Positions 20,750 to 28,447 of a stretch of 64,000 nt of DNA are shown here, one piece after another. This DNA comes from Xanthobacteraceae bacterium (GTDB lineage: Bacteria > Pseudomonadota > Alphaproteobacteria > Rhizobiales > Xanthobacteraceae): contig CP075369.1 in NCBI GenBank assembly GCA_019454205.1, forward strand, positions 1,612,001 to 1,676,000. Direction: 5' to 3'. The notes under the pieces were generated by a model. That model saw only the letters and a program-made list of their open reading frames with translations. It did no database searches and was not told the DNA's origin. Each line of letters begins with the position of its first letter. The stretch's first letter is position 1. Made by a program: the position numbers and the translations under genes.

Positions 20750-21619
20750 TCAGCGCGAGGTCGCGGGCTTCTCTTTTTCCCGATACCGCGCAGCGCGCTT
20801 ACCATTCATATCAAGGTAACGAATCTCGAAAGCGCGCGATTCATGCACGACCTGGCGCCAACTGCCGCATCCATATTTGGCAGGTAGCTGTTCTGGGAAC
20901 CGCTCGGCAATCCACTTGCCCGCCTCCGTGATAGATGCCCACCCATCGACAGCCAATTCCTTAGCAGCTTCCCGCAAGGCGCGTACGATGCCTGCGGCAG
21001 ACCAATCCACCTTGCCGTCCGGGGCATTGCCATTGATGACCAAATCCCGAAACTCATTCGAACGGACAAAGGCATCGGCCAGACGCCGACTTTGTTCCAT
21101 ATGTTCTGCCCACCCGCGAAGCTGTTCAAAGTGTTGGTCGATGCGACTGTAGGCAGCGAGCAACGCCTCGTGAGCGCCACGGCATCCCTCCAAGCTCCAG
21201 AGGTCGTGCTCTTCGATGAAGTGGTGAACCAAGCTGTTCCGCAGCAGCACCAATTCTCTAAGTTCATTTTCTGTTCGAGCAAAATCTGTGTCGGATAGGC
21301 CCAACTGCATCCGAAAACTGAACGAAGCCGTATCCTCAGATGAATTGATCGTGTCCTTGGGTGCGGTCTGATCGCCGTTGACGACAACATACGATCCGAG
21401 GAGATCGCCGATCAGTGTGCCGAGTGTCTTGCGCGCGGTCTCCGTTACGCGCGCCGCTCGGATCGCCTCCAGCGCGTGAGGCGGTCCCGATATTTCGTGA
21501 TGTGCCACGATTGCCTTGATAAGGCGTTCGTACTGTTGCAGTCGCAGTAGGCATCGACCCAGCAATCTCTGTATTTCACGCTGAATCGTTTGCAGCGCAT
21601 CGTCCGATAATGTTGTCAT
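20750..21619 (-). CDS. HEPN-motif protein with C-terminal OST-HTH/LOTUS-like domain
   Basis: A 289-residue protein from the ATG at 21619 (MTTLSDDALQ). The N-terminal two thirds are helical and contain RNSLVHHF (R127...H132), the canonical RNxxxH motif of HEPN ribonucleases. Residues about 205-280 (WASITEAGKWIAERFPEQ, then GCGSWRQVVHES) look like the RNA-binding OST-HTH/LOTUS winged helix. This pairing suggests an RNA-targeting toxin or defence effector, which is inference. It is a lone gene on the minus strand, convergent with traA, with no antitoxin in the same orientation. Confidence 0.7.
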   Translation of the reverse strand: MTTLSDDALQTIQREIQRLLGRCLLRLQQYERLIKAIVAHHEISGPPHALEAIRAARVTETARKTLGTLIGDLLGSYVVVNGDQTAPKDTINSSEDTASFSFRMQLGLSDTDFARTENELRELVLLRNSLVHHFIEEHDLWSLEGCRGAHEALLAAYSRIDQHFEQLRGWAEHMEQSRRLADAFVRSNEFRDLVINGNAPDGKVDWSAAGIVRALREAAKELAVDGWASITEAGKWIAERFPEQLPAKYGCGSWRQVVHESRAFEIRYLDMNGKRAARYREKEKPATSR

Positions 21620-21940
21620 CGCGCCGCTCGCCCTCTGCTTTACGCGCCTCACCCATCCACATACAGCGCCAGTATCTGCTGGGCGCAAAGCTGCAAAGAC
21701 CGCGTAGGTGCGAACTCGGCATCAGTCTCGAATCAGGCCGCAGTCTTGGCCGCAGACTCTCCGGCACACGCGGCATTGACCTTGGCAGAGGCCGAGGTTT
21801 CAGCCTGTATGGTTTTCCTTTTTACCGCCGTTTCTACGCTACAGCACTACGAACGGTAAATATCTGTTGCGCAATGACAATCCGTTGCTCTGTCTGGTCT
21901 CTGCAATCGTCAAAAACAGCCAGCAGGAGGCAGCGCAATT
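21620..21940. other. Divergent intergenic region
   Basis: About 320 bases separate the HEPN/LOTUS gene from the AlpA-type gene on the opposite strand. It should carry promoters for both. An open frame on the plus strand here has no recognisable protein features. GCAGGAGG, 11 bases before the AlpA start, is a good ribosome site. Confidence 0.4.
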
Positions 21941-22168
21941 ATGCGTCAACCAGACCGTATCATCCGCTTTAACACCGTCCGCGCTCGCACGGGTCTGTCG
22001 CGGTCCACCATCTATCGCAAGATCGCCGAAGGCACGTTCCCGGCCCAACTGAAGATCAGCACCAACGGCGCTGGATGGCGAGAATCCGACATCAACCGCT
22101 GGATTGCCGATCCCGCCGGGTGGCGGCAACGCTCGCGCAACGAGTTCGACTTCCTCGATGACTATTGA
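21941..22168 (+). CDS. AlpA-family transcriptional regulator/excisionase
   Basis: A 75-residue helix-turn-helix protein: IIRFNTVRARTGLSRSTIYRKIAEGTFPAQLKIS, then GWRESDINRWIADPAGWRQR. This is the AlpA/MerR-like fold used by mobile elements to activate integrase genes or direct excision. It begins 11 bases after a strong GCAGGAGG site. It is upstream of, and co-directional with, the serine recombinase, so it may control excision of the element. Confidence 0.85.
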   Translation: MRQPDRIIRFNTVRARTGLSRSTIYRKIAEGTFPAQLKISTNGAGWRESDINRWIADPAGWRQRSRNEFDFLDDY

Positions 22169-22415
22169 CCGCAGGGACGACGACAAGCCGAAGACAACCC
22201 GGCACGCCAAACGACCGCCCACGGCGTCGGAGCAGCTTGAGGAATTGCTGGGCTATCCGTGGCCATTCCCCGGCAGGCCGCCCAAGCACGACCTCAGCAC
22301 ATGGACCGTCACCGATGACTGGCCCGATCCCGTTCCGGTCACGGAAGCTGAAATCGAGGTGTTCGAGCGATGGTTCGGCGATCTGTTCGATGAACTCTTT
22401 GGCCCGGACAGTTGA
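22158..22415 (+). CDS. Small acidic hypothetical protein
   Basis: An 85-residue protein with no recognised family. It starts at an ATG overlapping the end of the AlpA gene by 11 bases, so it is likely co-translated. The N-terminus is charged (MTIDRRDDDKPKTTRHAKR), the middle is Pro/Trp-rich (GYPWPFPGRPPKHDLSTWTV) and the C-terminus is acidic and aromatic (FERWFGDLFDELFGP). Its position suggests an accessory of recombination or regulation, but no function can be assigned. Confidence 0.6.
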   Translation: MTIDRRDDDKPKTTRHAKRPPTASEQLEELLGYPWPFPGRPPKHDLSTWTVTDDWPDPVPVTEAEIEVFERWFGDLFDELFGPDS

Positions 22416-22477
22416 GCCTTTTCTCGTTGCGAAGTGAGTTATAGTGTGGTACATATGCCCATCGTTGGAGTGAACCC

Positions 22478-22774
22478 GTGATCATAGGCTTTCGGGACGA
22501 ATGGCTTCGGGCCTTCTTTGTGGACGATGTTCGTTCTCGAAACATCCCGCCCGATCTTGAGGCCCGTTTGTTCCGCAAGCTCCAGATGATCGACGACGCC
22601 GTGACCGATCAGGACTTACGCGTGCCGCCCAGCAATCACTTTGAGAAGCTGCGCGGCAATCTGGCGGGTTTCCATTCGATCCGCGTCAACCAGCAATGGC
22701 GGTTGATCTTCCGCTGGGATGGCGAGCGCGGCGAGGCGGGCGGGATTTATCTGGACGATCACAGCTACCGATGA
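22478..22774 (+). CDS. higB: HigB-family toxin, second module
   Basis: A 98-residue RelE-superfamily toxin starting with GTG (MIIGFRDEWLRAFFVDD). Family hallmarks are RLFRKLQMIDDAVTDQDLRVPPSNHFEKLRGNLAGFHSIRVNQQWRLIFRW in sequence, including the substrate-side R-V-N-x-Q-W-R-L-I-F strand, and the DHSYR tail. It is closer to canonical HigB than the copy at 4861. A TATAGT box lies about 35 bases upstream. The antitoxin follows after 13 bases. Confidence 0.93.
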   Translation: MIIGFRDEWLRAFFVDDVRSRNIPPDLEARLFRKLQMIDDAVTDQDLRVPPSNHFEKLRGNLAGFHSIRVNQQWRLIFRWDGERGEAGGIYLDDHSYR

Positions 22775-22787
22775 AAGCGAGGCGACC

Positions 22788-23096
22788 ATGCTGACCACCA
22801 AGCGCAAGCCGGCGACTGTCGGCGAGATATTGACCGAAGAGTTCATGCAGCCGATGGGGCTGACGCAGGGCGCGCTCGCCGAAGCGATGGGCGTCCAGCG
22901 CAAGCACGTCAACGAACTATGCGGCAATCGCAGGAACGTGACGGCGGCGACGGCGCTGATCCTCGCCCGCGTGTTCGGCACCAGCCCGGACTTCTGGCTC
23001 AACGTCCAGCGGCGCAGCGATCTTTGGGAAGTGATGAACACGCCCAAGGAGCGCGAGCGGGTTGAGCGCGCGCGCCCGTTACAGAACGCCGCCTGA
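22788..23096 (+). CDS. higA: HigA-family antitoxin, second module
   Basis: A 102-residue XRE-type antidote: KPATVGEILTEEFMQPMGLT, then QGALAEAMGVQRKHVNELCGNRRNVTAATALILARVFGTSPDFWLNVQ in pieces, the full HigA signature with the HTH at about 31-52. The ATG at 22788 follows a GCGAGGCGACC ribosome site. The serine recombinase starts 57 bases downstream in the same direction, so element maintenance and integration genes may share transcription. Confidence 0.94.
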   Translation: MLTTKRKPATVGEILTEEFMQPMGLTQGALAEAMGVQRKHVNELCGNRRNVTAATALILARVFGTSPDFWLNVQRRSDLWEVMNTPKERERVERARPLQNAA

Positions 23097-23153
23097 GCGC
23101 GGCCAACGGTCCACCAGTTTGGGCCGAGCCACAATTGAGAAGGAGACATTGCC

Positions 23154-24785
23154 ATGACCATACCGCTGCGCGCCGCCCTTTACCTGCGCGTTTCGACGGC
23201 GCGGCAGGCCGAGCATGATGTTTCCATTCCCGACCAGAAGCGTCAGGGCGAAGCCTATTGCGAGGCGCGCAACCTGCAACTGGTCGAAACCTTCATCGAA
23301 CCCGGCGCATCGGCGACCAACGACCGCCGACCCGAATTCCAGCGCATGATCGAGGCGGGCACGTCGAAGCCCGCGCCCTTCGATGTGGTTGTGGTCCATT
23401 CGTTCAGCCGCTTCTTCCGCGATCACTTCGAGCTTGAGTTCTATGTTCGCAAGCTCGCCAAGAACGGCGTGAAGCTGGTTTCGATCACACAAGAGATGGG
23501 GGATGACCCCATGCACGTCATGATGCGGCAGATCATGGCGCTGTTCGATGAATACCAGTCGAAGGAGAACGCCAAGCACGTCATGCGGGCCTTGAAGGAG
23601 AACGCGCGGCAAGGCTTCTGGAACGGCTCGCTTCCTCCTATCGGCTATCGCACCGTCGCCGCCGAGCAGCGCGGCGCGAAGGTCAAGAAGAAGATCGAGA
23701 TCGATCCGCTTCACGCCGACACTGTGCGGCTGATCTATCGCCTTGCCTTGGAAGGCGACGGCACCACCGGCCAGATGGGCGTCAAGAACATCGTTTCCTA
23801 TCTCAACAGCCGCCGCATCTTCACCCGTGACGGCGGGCGCTGGGGTATCGGGCAGGTTCACCGCATCCTGACCCGCCGCACCTATATGGGTGAGCATGAG
23901 TTCAACAAGCGCAGCAAGACCAAGGAATTGAAGCCGACGAGCGAGATCGTCACCGTTCCCGTGCCGCCGATCATCGACCGCGAGACCTTCGAGGCGGTTC
24001 AGAAGCTGCTCAAAGCCCGAAATCCGAAGGTCATGCCCGCCCGCGTCATTAGCGGCCCAACCATGCTGACCGGCCTGATCCATTGCGCCAAGTGCGGCGG
24101 GGCCATGACCATCCGCACCGGCAAGGGCGGGCGTTATCGTTATTATGCCTGCTCAATGAAGGCGCGGCAGGGTCCGACCGCCTGCGAGGGCATGGCTGTG
24201 CCGATGGAGAAGCTGGACGATCTTGTCGTCAATCACCTTGAGAAACAGCTACTTCAGCCCGAGCGGCTGGAGACTGTTCTTGCCGCCGCTCTGGATCGCA
24301 GGGAAGAACACGCCGAGCGCCGCCGCGAGCATATCGCCGAGTTGAACAAGCGCTCAGCCGAGTCGGAATTGCGCCTCAAGCGGCTCTATGACGCTATCGA
24401 GTCGGGCATTGCCGATCTGGACGATCCAGCGCTGAAAGATCGCATCGACGGCCTTAAGGCTATTCGCGATCAGGCCAAGACCGATGCAGACCGGGCGCAG
24501 GCCATGCTTCAAAACTCGGGGCAGAAAGCCGTCACGCCGCAAATGCTGCGAAAGTTCGCCACGACCGCCCGCGAGCGTATCCGGTTGGAAAGCGGCGGCT
24601 ATCGCCGCGACCACCTGCGCGCACTCGCCCAGCGTGTCGAGGTCGCGGAGGGCGAGGTTCGCATCATGGGATCGAAGTCCCGGCTGCTACAGACGCTTGT
24701 GGCGGGAAGTGGCGTAAACTCAGTGCCCACTCAGGGACTGAAGTGGCGGAGACGGAGGGATTCGAACCCTCGATACGGCTTTTGA
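23154..24785 (+). CDS. Large serine recombinase/integrase
   Basis: A 543-residue site-specific recombinase likely to integrate and excise the element. The resolvase domain starts with ALYLRVSTARQ, and the nucleophile is S14. The Recombinase domain follows (GFWNGSLPPIGYRTV, about 160-270), then a zinc ribbon (HCAKCGGAM...YYACSMK...TACEG, about 305-350) and a coiled coil (about 375-440). AAGGAGAC lies 7 bases before the ATG. The last 13 codons (W531-F543) lie inside the tRNA-Ser gene on the opposite strand, so the natural C-terminus depends on the host tRNA sequence or differs before integration. Confidence 0.93.
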   Translation: MTIPLRAALYLRVSTARQAEHDVSIPDQKRQGEAYCEARNLQLVETFIEPGASATNDRRPEFQRMIEAGTSKPAPFDVVVVHSFSRFFRDHFELEFYVRKLAKNGVKLVSITQEMGDDPMHVMMRQIMALFDEYQSKENAKHVMRALKENARQGFWNGSLPPIGYRTVAAEQRGAKVKKKIEIDPLHADTVRLIYRLALEGDGTTGQMGVKNIVSYLNSRRIFTRDGGRWGIGQVHRILTRRTYMGEHEFNKRSKTKELKPTSEIVTVPVPPIIDRETFEAVQKLLKARNPKVMPARVISGPTMLTGLIHCAKCGGAMTIRTGKGGRYRYYACSMKARQGPTACEGMAVPMEKLDDLVVNHLEKQLLQPERLETVLAAALDRREEHAERRREHIAELNKRSAESELRLKRLYDAIESGIADLDDPALKDRIDGLKAIRDQAKTDADRAQAMLQNSGQKAVTPQMLRKFATTARERIRLESGGYRRDHLRALAQRVEVAEGEVRIMGSKSRLLQTLVAGSGVNSVPTQGLKWRRRRDSNPRYGF

Positions 24786-24836
24786 CCGTATAACGGTTTA
24801 GCAAACCGCCGCCTTCAGCCACTCGGCCACGTCTCC
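24744..24836 (-). tRNA. tRNA-Ser(GCT)
   Basis: Read on the minus strand it begins GGAGACGTGGCCGAGTGG and ends GGTTCGAATCCCTCCGTCTC then CGCCA. The 7-base acceptor stem GGAGACG/CGTCTCC is perfect, the discriminator is G, CCA is encoded, and the T-loop GGTTCGAATCC is canonical. The anticodon GCT (positions 24800-24802) lies in the loop TTGCTAA, and a long variable arm (TACGGTCAAAAGCCGTA) marks a class II serine tRNA. It is intact and is the apparent integration site of the element. Confidence 0.97.
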
Positions 24837-25063
24837 GTGGTTCGTCCTATGCCGGAGCGCCCCACGCTTTGCAAGAAGGCCGCATTCCGGCCCATTTTCC
24901 TGCGATTCGCATGCGACCATTCGCGCGAAGTTCCGCCGAACGATGGCGCTGTTCGCCGGTTGTTCGAGCATGAAAGGAGCGTTTCGACAGCCCGGCGCAG
25001 GGCTTTTTTGCTGTTCGTCATGCCCGCGCCCCATTACGAAAGTATCCAGCTGTCCATCAAATC

Positions 25064-26854
25064 ATGTGTGGAATTTGCGGCGAAATACGAAGCCGCGGTG
25101 ATGCTGCAAGCGCGGCTGTCACCGAGGCGATTGCAGACAATCTCAAACATCGTGGTCCTGACGCGGGCGGCGTGTATGCGAGCCGGAATGTCGCGCTCGG
25201 CCACCGTCGCCTTGCCATTCTCGATCTCAGCGCGTCCGCCGATCAGCCAATGGTCGATGCTGGACTTGGCCTCGCCATCGCGTTCAATGGCTGCATCTAC
25301 AATTTCCGCGAACTGCGCCGCGAACTCGAAGCGAAAGGCTATCGCTTCTTCACGGACGGCGACACGGAAGTCATCCTGAAAAGCTACCACGCTTTCGGTC
25401 CGCGATGCGTCGAGCGCTTCAAAGGCATGTTCGCTTTTGCAATCATGGAGCGAGAAAGCGGCCGCGTCGTACTGGCGCGTGACCGGCTTGGCATCAAGCC
25501 GCTCTATTACACGGACAACGGCAAGCGCTTCCGCTTCGCCTCCACCCTGCCTGCGCTGCTCGCGGCGGGAGATGTGGACACCCACATTGATCCAGTCGCG
25601 CTACATAACTTTTTGAGCTTCCACGGCGCCGTACCCGCCCCGCGCACCATCTTTCGCGGCGTAAAGAAACTTGCGCCCGCCACCCTGCTCACCATCGAGC
25701 CGGACGGCACAAAGCGCGAGGAAATCTACTGGCGCGTTTCCGTCCATTCGCAGGACCGCGTGCTGACGGAAGACGAATGGACGGAATCGGTCCGGGAGCA
25801 TTTGCGAGCTGCGGTCGAGCACCGCCGCGTTGCCGACGTGCCGCTCGGCGTTCTTCTCTCCGGCGGCCTCGACTCGTCCCTTCTTGTCGCGCTGCTCGCG
25901 GAATGCGGGCAGAGCAACCTGGAAACCTTCTCCATCGGTTTCGAGAGCGTCAACGGCCTCGAAGGTGACGAGTTCGCCTACTCCGACATCGTAGCGAAGA
26001 AATTCGGCACACGGCATCATCGCATTCCGATTGCAACGCACCGCGCAATTCCCGCGATGGAAGGTGCGGTCTTGCAGATGTCAGAGCCGCAGGTCAGCCA
26101 CGACGCCATCGGCTTCTACCTGCTTTCGCAGGAAGTCTCGCAGCATGTGAAAGTCGTGCAATGCGGTCAGGGCGCGGACGAAGTCTTCGGCGGCTATCAC
26201 TGGTATCCGCACATGCTGCGCTCTAACGACCCGGTCAGCGATTACATGCGGGTATATTGCGAACACAGTCACGACGAAATTGCCGACGCCATCGAGCCTT
26301 CCCTGTCCGGCGATGACTATAGCCGCGCGCTGGTCGAACAGAGTTTCGGACGCGCGGAAAGCGACCGCCCCATCGACAAGGCGCTGGAGATCGACCAGCG
26401 CATCATGAGGATCGACGATCCTGTGAAGCGCGTAGACAATATGACGATGGCCTTCGGCCTCGAAGCGCGTACGCCCCTACTCGATCACGAACTGGTGGAG
26501 CTTGCCGCGCAGATCCCCGCCGAAATGAAAATCCGCAACGGCGGCAAGCACATTCTGAAACAGGCTTCGCGCGGCCTCGTGCCGGACGAAATCATCGACC
26601 GCAAGAAAGGCTACTTCCCCGTCCCCGCGTTGAAGTTTCTGCGCGGCCCCATGCTCGCTTTCGTTCGCGATGTGCTCAGCCAGCCTGCCGCCCGCACCCG
26701 CGGTATTTTCAAGCGCGAATACATTGACCGGCTGCTGAACAATCCGGAGCGCGAGTTGACCGCCAAGGGCAATTCCAAGCTCTGGCAGGCGGCGCTGCTG
26801 GAATACTGGTTGCAACTTCAGGCGTCACCGCAGGCTTCGTCGAAAGCCGTATAA
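25064..26854 (+). CDS. Asparagine synthetase-like N-acetylglutaminylglutamine amidotransferase
   Basis: A 596-residue glutamine-dependent amidotransferase. C2 (MCGICGEIR) is the glutaminase nucleophile; RHRGPDAGG (in context LKHRGPDAGG), FNGCIYN and GDTEVIL complete that domain. The synthetase domain has the PP-loop SGGLDSS at about 266-272 and GQGADEVFGGYHWYP. The MCGICGEIR start and YHWYP motif fit the branch making the osmolyte N-acetylglutaminylglutamine amide rather than plain AsnB. The usual partner, N-acetylglutaminylglutamine synthetase, is not next to it. It is followed at once by a strong terminator. Confidence 0.8.
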   Translation: MCGICGEIRSRGDAASAAVTEAIADNLKHRGPDAGGVYASRNVALGHRRLAILDLSASADQPMVDAGLGLAIAFNGCIYNFRELRRELEAKGYRFFTDGDTEVILKSYHAFGPRCVERFKGMFAFAIMERESGRVVLARDRLGIKPLYYTDNGKRFRFASTLPALLAAGDVDTHIDPVALHNFLSFHGAVPAPRTIFRGVKKLAPATLLTIEPDGTKREEIYWRVSVHSQDRVLTEDEWTESVREHLRAAVEHRRVADVPLGVLLSGGLDSSLLVALLAECGQSNLETFSIGFESVNGLEGDEFAYSDIVAKKFGTRHHRIPIATHRAIPAMEGAVLQMSEPQVSHDAIGFYLLSQEVSQHVKVVQCGQGADEVFGGYHWYPHMLRSNDPVSDYMRVYCEHSHDEIADAIEPSLSGDDYSRALVEQSFGRAESDRPIDKALEIDQRIMRIDDPVKRVDNMTMAFGLEARTPLLDHELVELAAQIPAEMKIRNGGKHILKQASRGLVPDEIIDRKKGYFPVPALKFLRGPMLAFVRDVLSQPAARTRGIFKREYIDRLLNNPERELTAKGNSKLWQAALLEYWLQLQASPQASSKAV

Positions 26855-26857
26855 ACA

Positions 26858-26885
26858 AAAACCCCGGCGCGATGGCCGGGGTTTT
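26858..26885. terminator. Rho-independent terminator after the amidotransferase gene
   Basis: The 11-base stem AAAACCCCGGC / GCCGGGGTTTT has a short loop. It can act in both directions between the convergent genes ending at 26854 and 26903. It is almost identical to the hairpin at 28400-28427. Confidence 0.9.
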
Positions 26886-26902
26886 CAAGGTTTCTTGTGG
26901 CT

Positions 26903-28180
26903 TCAGCGATCGAACAACAGTCCGAAAAGCGACGCGCGATAATTCAGGCCGATCTTGACCGTATGCGAATCCAATGCGGCATTAAACGCAAAAGCGGGGT
27001 GATCGTAGAGCGAGCCGTAGTCCGAATAGAGATACTCGATCTTCGCCGACCACCGCGGCGCGATGAGATACTCGATACCCGCACCGGCAACCCAACCGAC
27101 AGCGAACTGATCGCGGCTGGCGGTCGTTGCCACCGAGGCTGAATCGATGTGCGCCCAGGCAAGACCGCCCGTGCCGTACAGCATCACATTATTCATCGTG
27201 TAACCGAGGCGGGCGCGAACTGTGCCCATTGCATCGACATCGGCAGTTTCACCGCCAATCGTGCGCTCGATCGAACCCCAGGAGCTGTCGGCTTCGATAC
27301 CCACGACCCAGTTGCGCGACACCTGCCAGTTATAACCGGTCTGGACGCCGCCGAAGACGCCGCGCAGGTTGAGCGGCGCGGAAGCGAGGCCCGGGATTTC
27401 GTTGTCGAACGAACCCCAGCCGTAGCCGACATGCGCGCCCACATAAGGACCGGTCCATCCCGCATTCACGACAGGCGCTTTCGTGAAGTAGGTCGGCGCG
27501 CTGGGCACCTTCCAGTTCGCAAAGCGATAGTTCAGGCCGACACGAACCGTGCTGAACGAAAGATCGGAGTCAAAATTGAAGACGCCGTTGGAAACTCTGC
27601 TGTCACCGAAGTCTGCGAACAAATATTCCAGCTTCAGGGACCAGTTCGGCGCAAGAGCATACTCAACGCCTGCACCCACGGCGTAGCCGACATGCCAGCG
27701 GTCGAAATTGATGACGCCCGGGGCGACCGGCATATCGTTGTTTGCCCATGCGAGACCGGCCGTACCGTAAATAAGCCACGGACCGTTTGCGTAACCAAGC
27801 CGCGTGCGCGCAGTGCCGAAGTAATCCGTCTGGCTCGGAACCGGCAAGCCGCCGATGACGGCAGATCCGTTGATGTCGCCGAAGGAGAAATCGACTTCGT
27901 AACCGAGCACCCAGTTCCGGGAGAGATGATAGTTGTAACCGACCTGCACGCCGCCGTAGGCGCCCGTCAGCGAGATGTCTCCCGGCCCAATCGCTCCGAG
28001 CGCCGTCTCATTCGTGGCCCACGCATAGCCGCCGTGAATACCGATGTATTGGCCTTCCCATGAGAAGGCGGACGGGGGTGCCTTGGTGTAGACCGGGCCT
28101 TTCAGGTCGGCAGCGGAAGCTGCGCCCGTCAGTGCAAAAGCAGCCAACCCACACAACAAAACGCGCTTAGTCGCGGCCAT
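26903..28180 (-). CDS. Outer-membrane beta-barrel protein, internally duplicated (Omp25-like)
   Basis: A 425-residue secreted protein with signal peptide 1-23 (AASAAD). It contains two copies of an Omp25/Omp31-type barrel. Copy 1 (about 38-228) has FSWEGQYIGIHGGYAW, GGVQVGYNYHLSRNWVLGYE and VRVGLNYRF. Copy 2 (about 245-420) has AGWTGPYVGAHVGYGW, GGVQTGYNWQVSRNWVVGIE and VKIGLNYR. Each copy has the LEYLY/LEYLF-type penultimate strand. It is a paralogue of the next gene with identical length and layout. The 270-base gap upstream (28181-28447) holds its promoter region and the terminator of its neighbour. Confidence 0.88.
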   Translation of the reverse strand: MAATKRVLLCGLAAFALTGAASAADLKGPVYTKAPPSAFSWEGQYIGIHGGYAWATNETALGAIGPGDISLTGAYGGVQVGYNYHLSRNWVLGYEVDFSFGDINGSAVIGGLPVPSQTDYFGTARTRLGYANGPWLIYGTAGLAWANNDMPVAPGVINFDRWHVGYAVGAGVEYALAPNWSLKLEYLFADFGDSRVSNGVFNFDSDLSFSTVRVGLNYRFANWKVPSAPTYFTKAPVVNAGWTGPYVGAHVGYGWGSFDNEIPGLASAPLNLRGVFGGVQTGYNWQVSRNWVVGIEADSSWGSIERTIGGETADVDAMGTVRARLGYTMNNVMLYGTGGLAWAHIDSASVATTASRDQFAVGWVAGAGIEYLIAPRWSAKIEYLYSDYGSLYDHPAFAFNAALDSHTVKIGLNYRASLFGLLFDR

Positions 28181-28399
28181 GAATCGCCCCTATGTCCAAT
28201 GGAGGCATGGGGCCTTTTTATGAGAAGCCGGTCAATGGACGAAGCGCTACCCCGCTGGATAAGCAGTCGGCGTAACCCTGCAGCAACAGGCCGGTTAAAA
28301 TATTGACCTCGCAGGCAAATCCGACGGCAGTCCGGAGCGGCGGATTTGCTCGCTGAACGGTTAGAGACTCAAACCGGCCGCAAGCAAGTTCCCCAATGA

Positions 28400-28427
28400 A
28401 AAACCCCGGCGCGAAGGCCGGGGTTTT
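28400..28427. terminator. Rho-independent terminator between the two outer-membrane protein genes
   Basis: The stem AAAACCCCGGC / GCCGGGGTTTT has loop GCGAAG. It lies 20 bases past the end of the 28448-29725 gene on the minus strand, so it ends that transcript. The sequence is a near copy of the terminator at 26858, consistent with duplication of the gene together with its terminator. Confidence 0.88.
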
Positions 28428-28447
28428 CGTTTCTGGATGACCTGCAC

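Larger units (their letters stand above)
4700..24785. mobile_element. Integrated mobilisable element carrying a defence island, at the 3' end of tRNA-Ser
   Basis: The segment holds a large serine recombinase ending inside tRNA-Ser(GCT), a MOBQ/Ti-type relaxase with traC, traD and an oriT-like site, an AlpA-type regulator, two HigBA addiction modules and a large defence-type operon. No coupling protein TraG and no type IV secretion genes are present, so it would be mobilisable rather than self-transmissible. The right end is placed at the recombinase/tRNA overlap. The left end is only a guess between the metal operon (ends at 4627) and the first higB (starts at 4861): I found no clear copy of the tRNA 3' end there, so the metal operon could also belong to the element. 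Confidence 0.72.
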
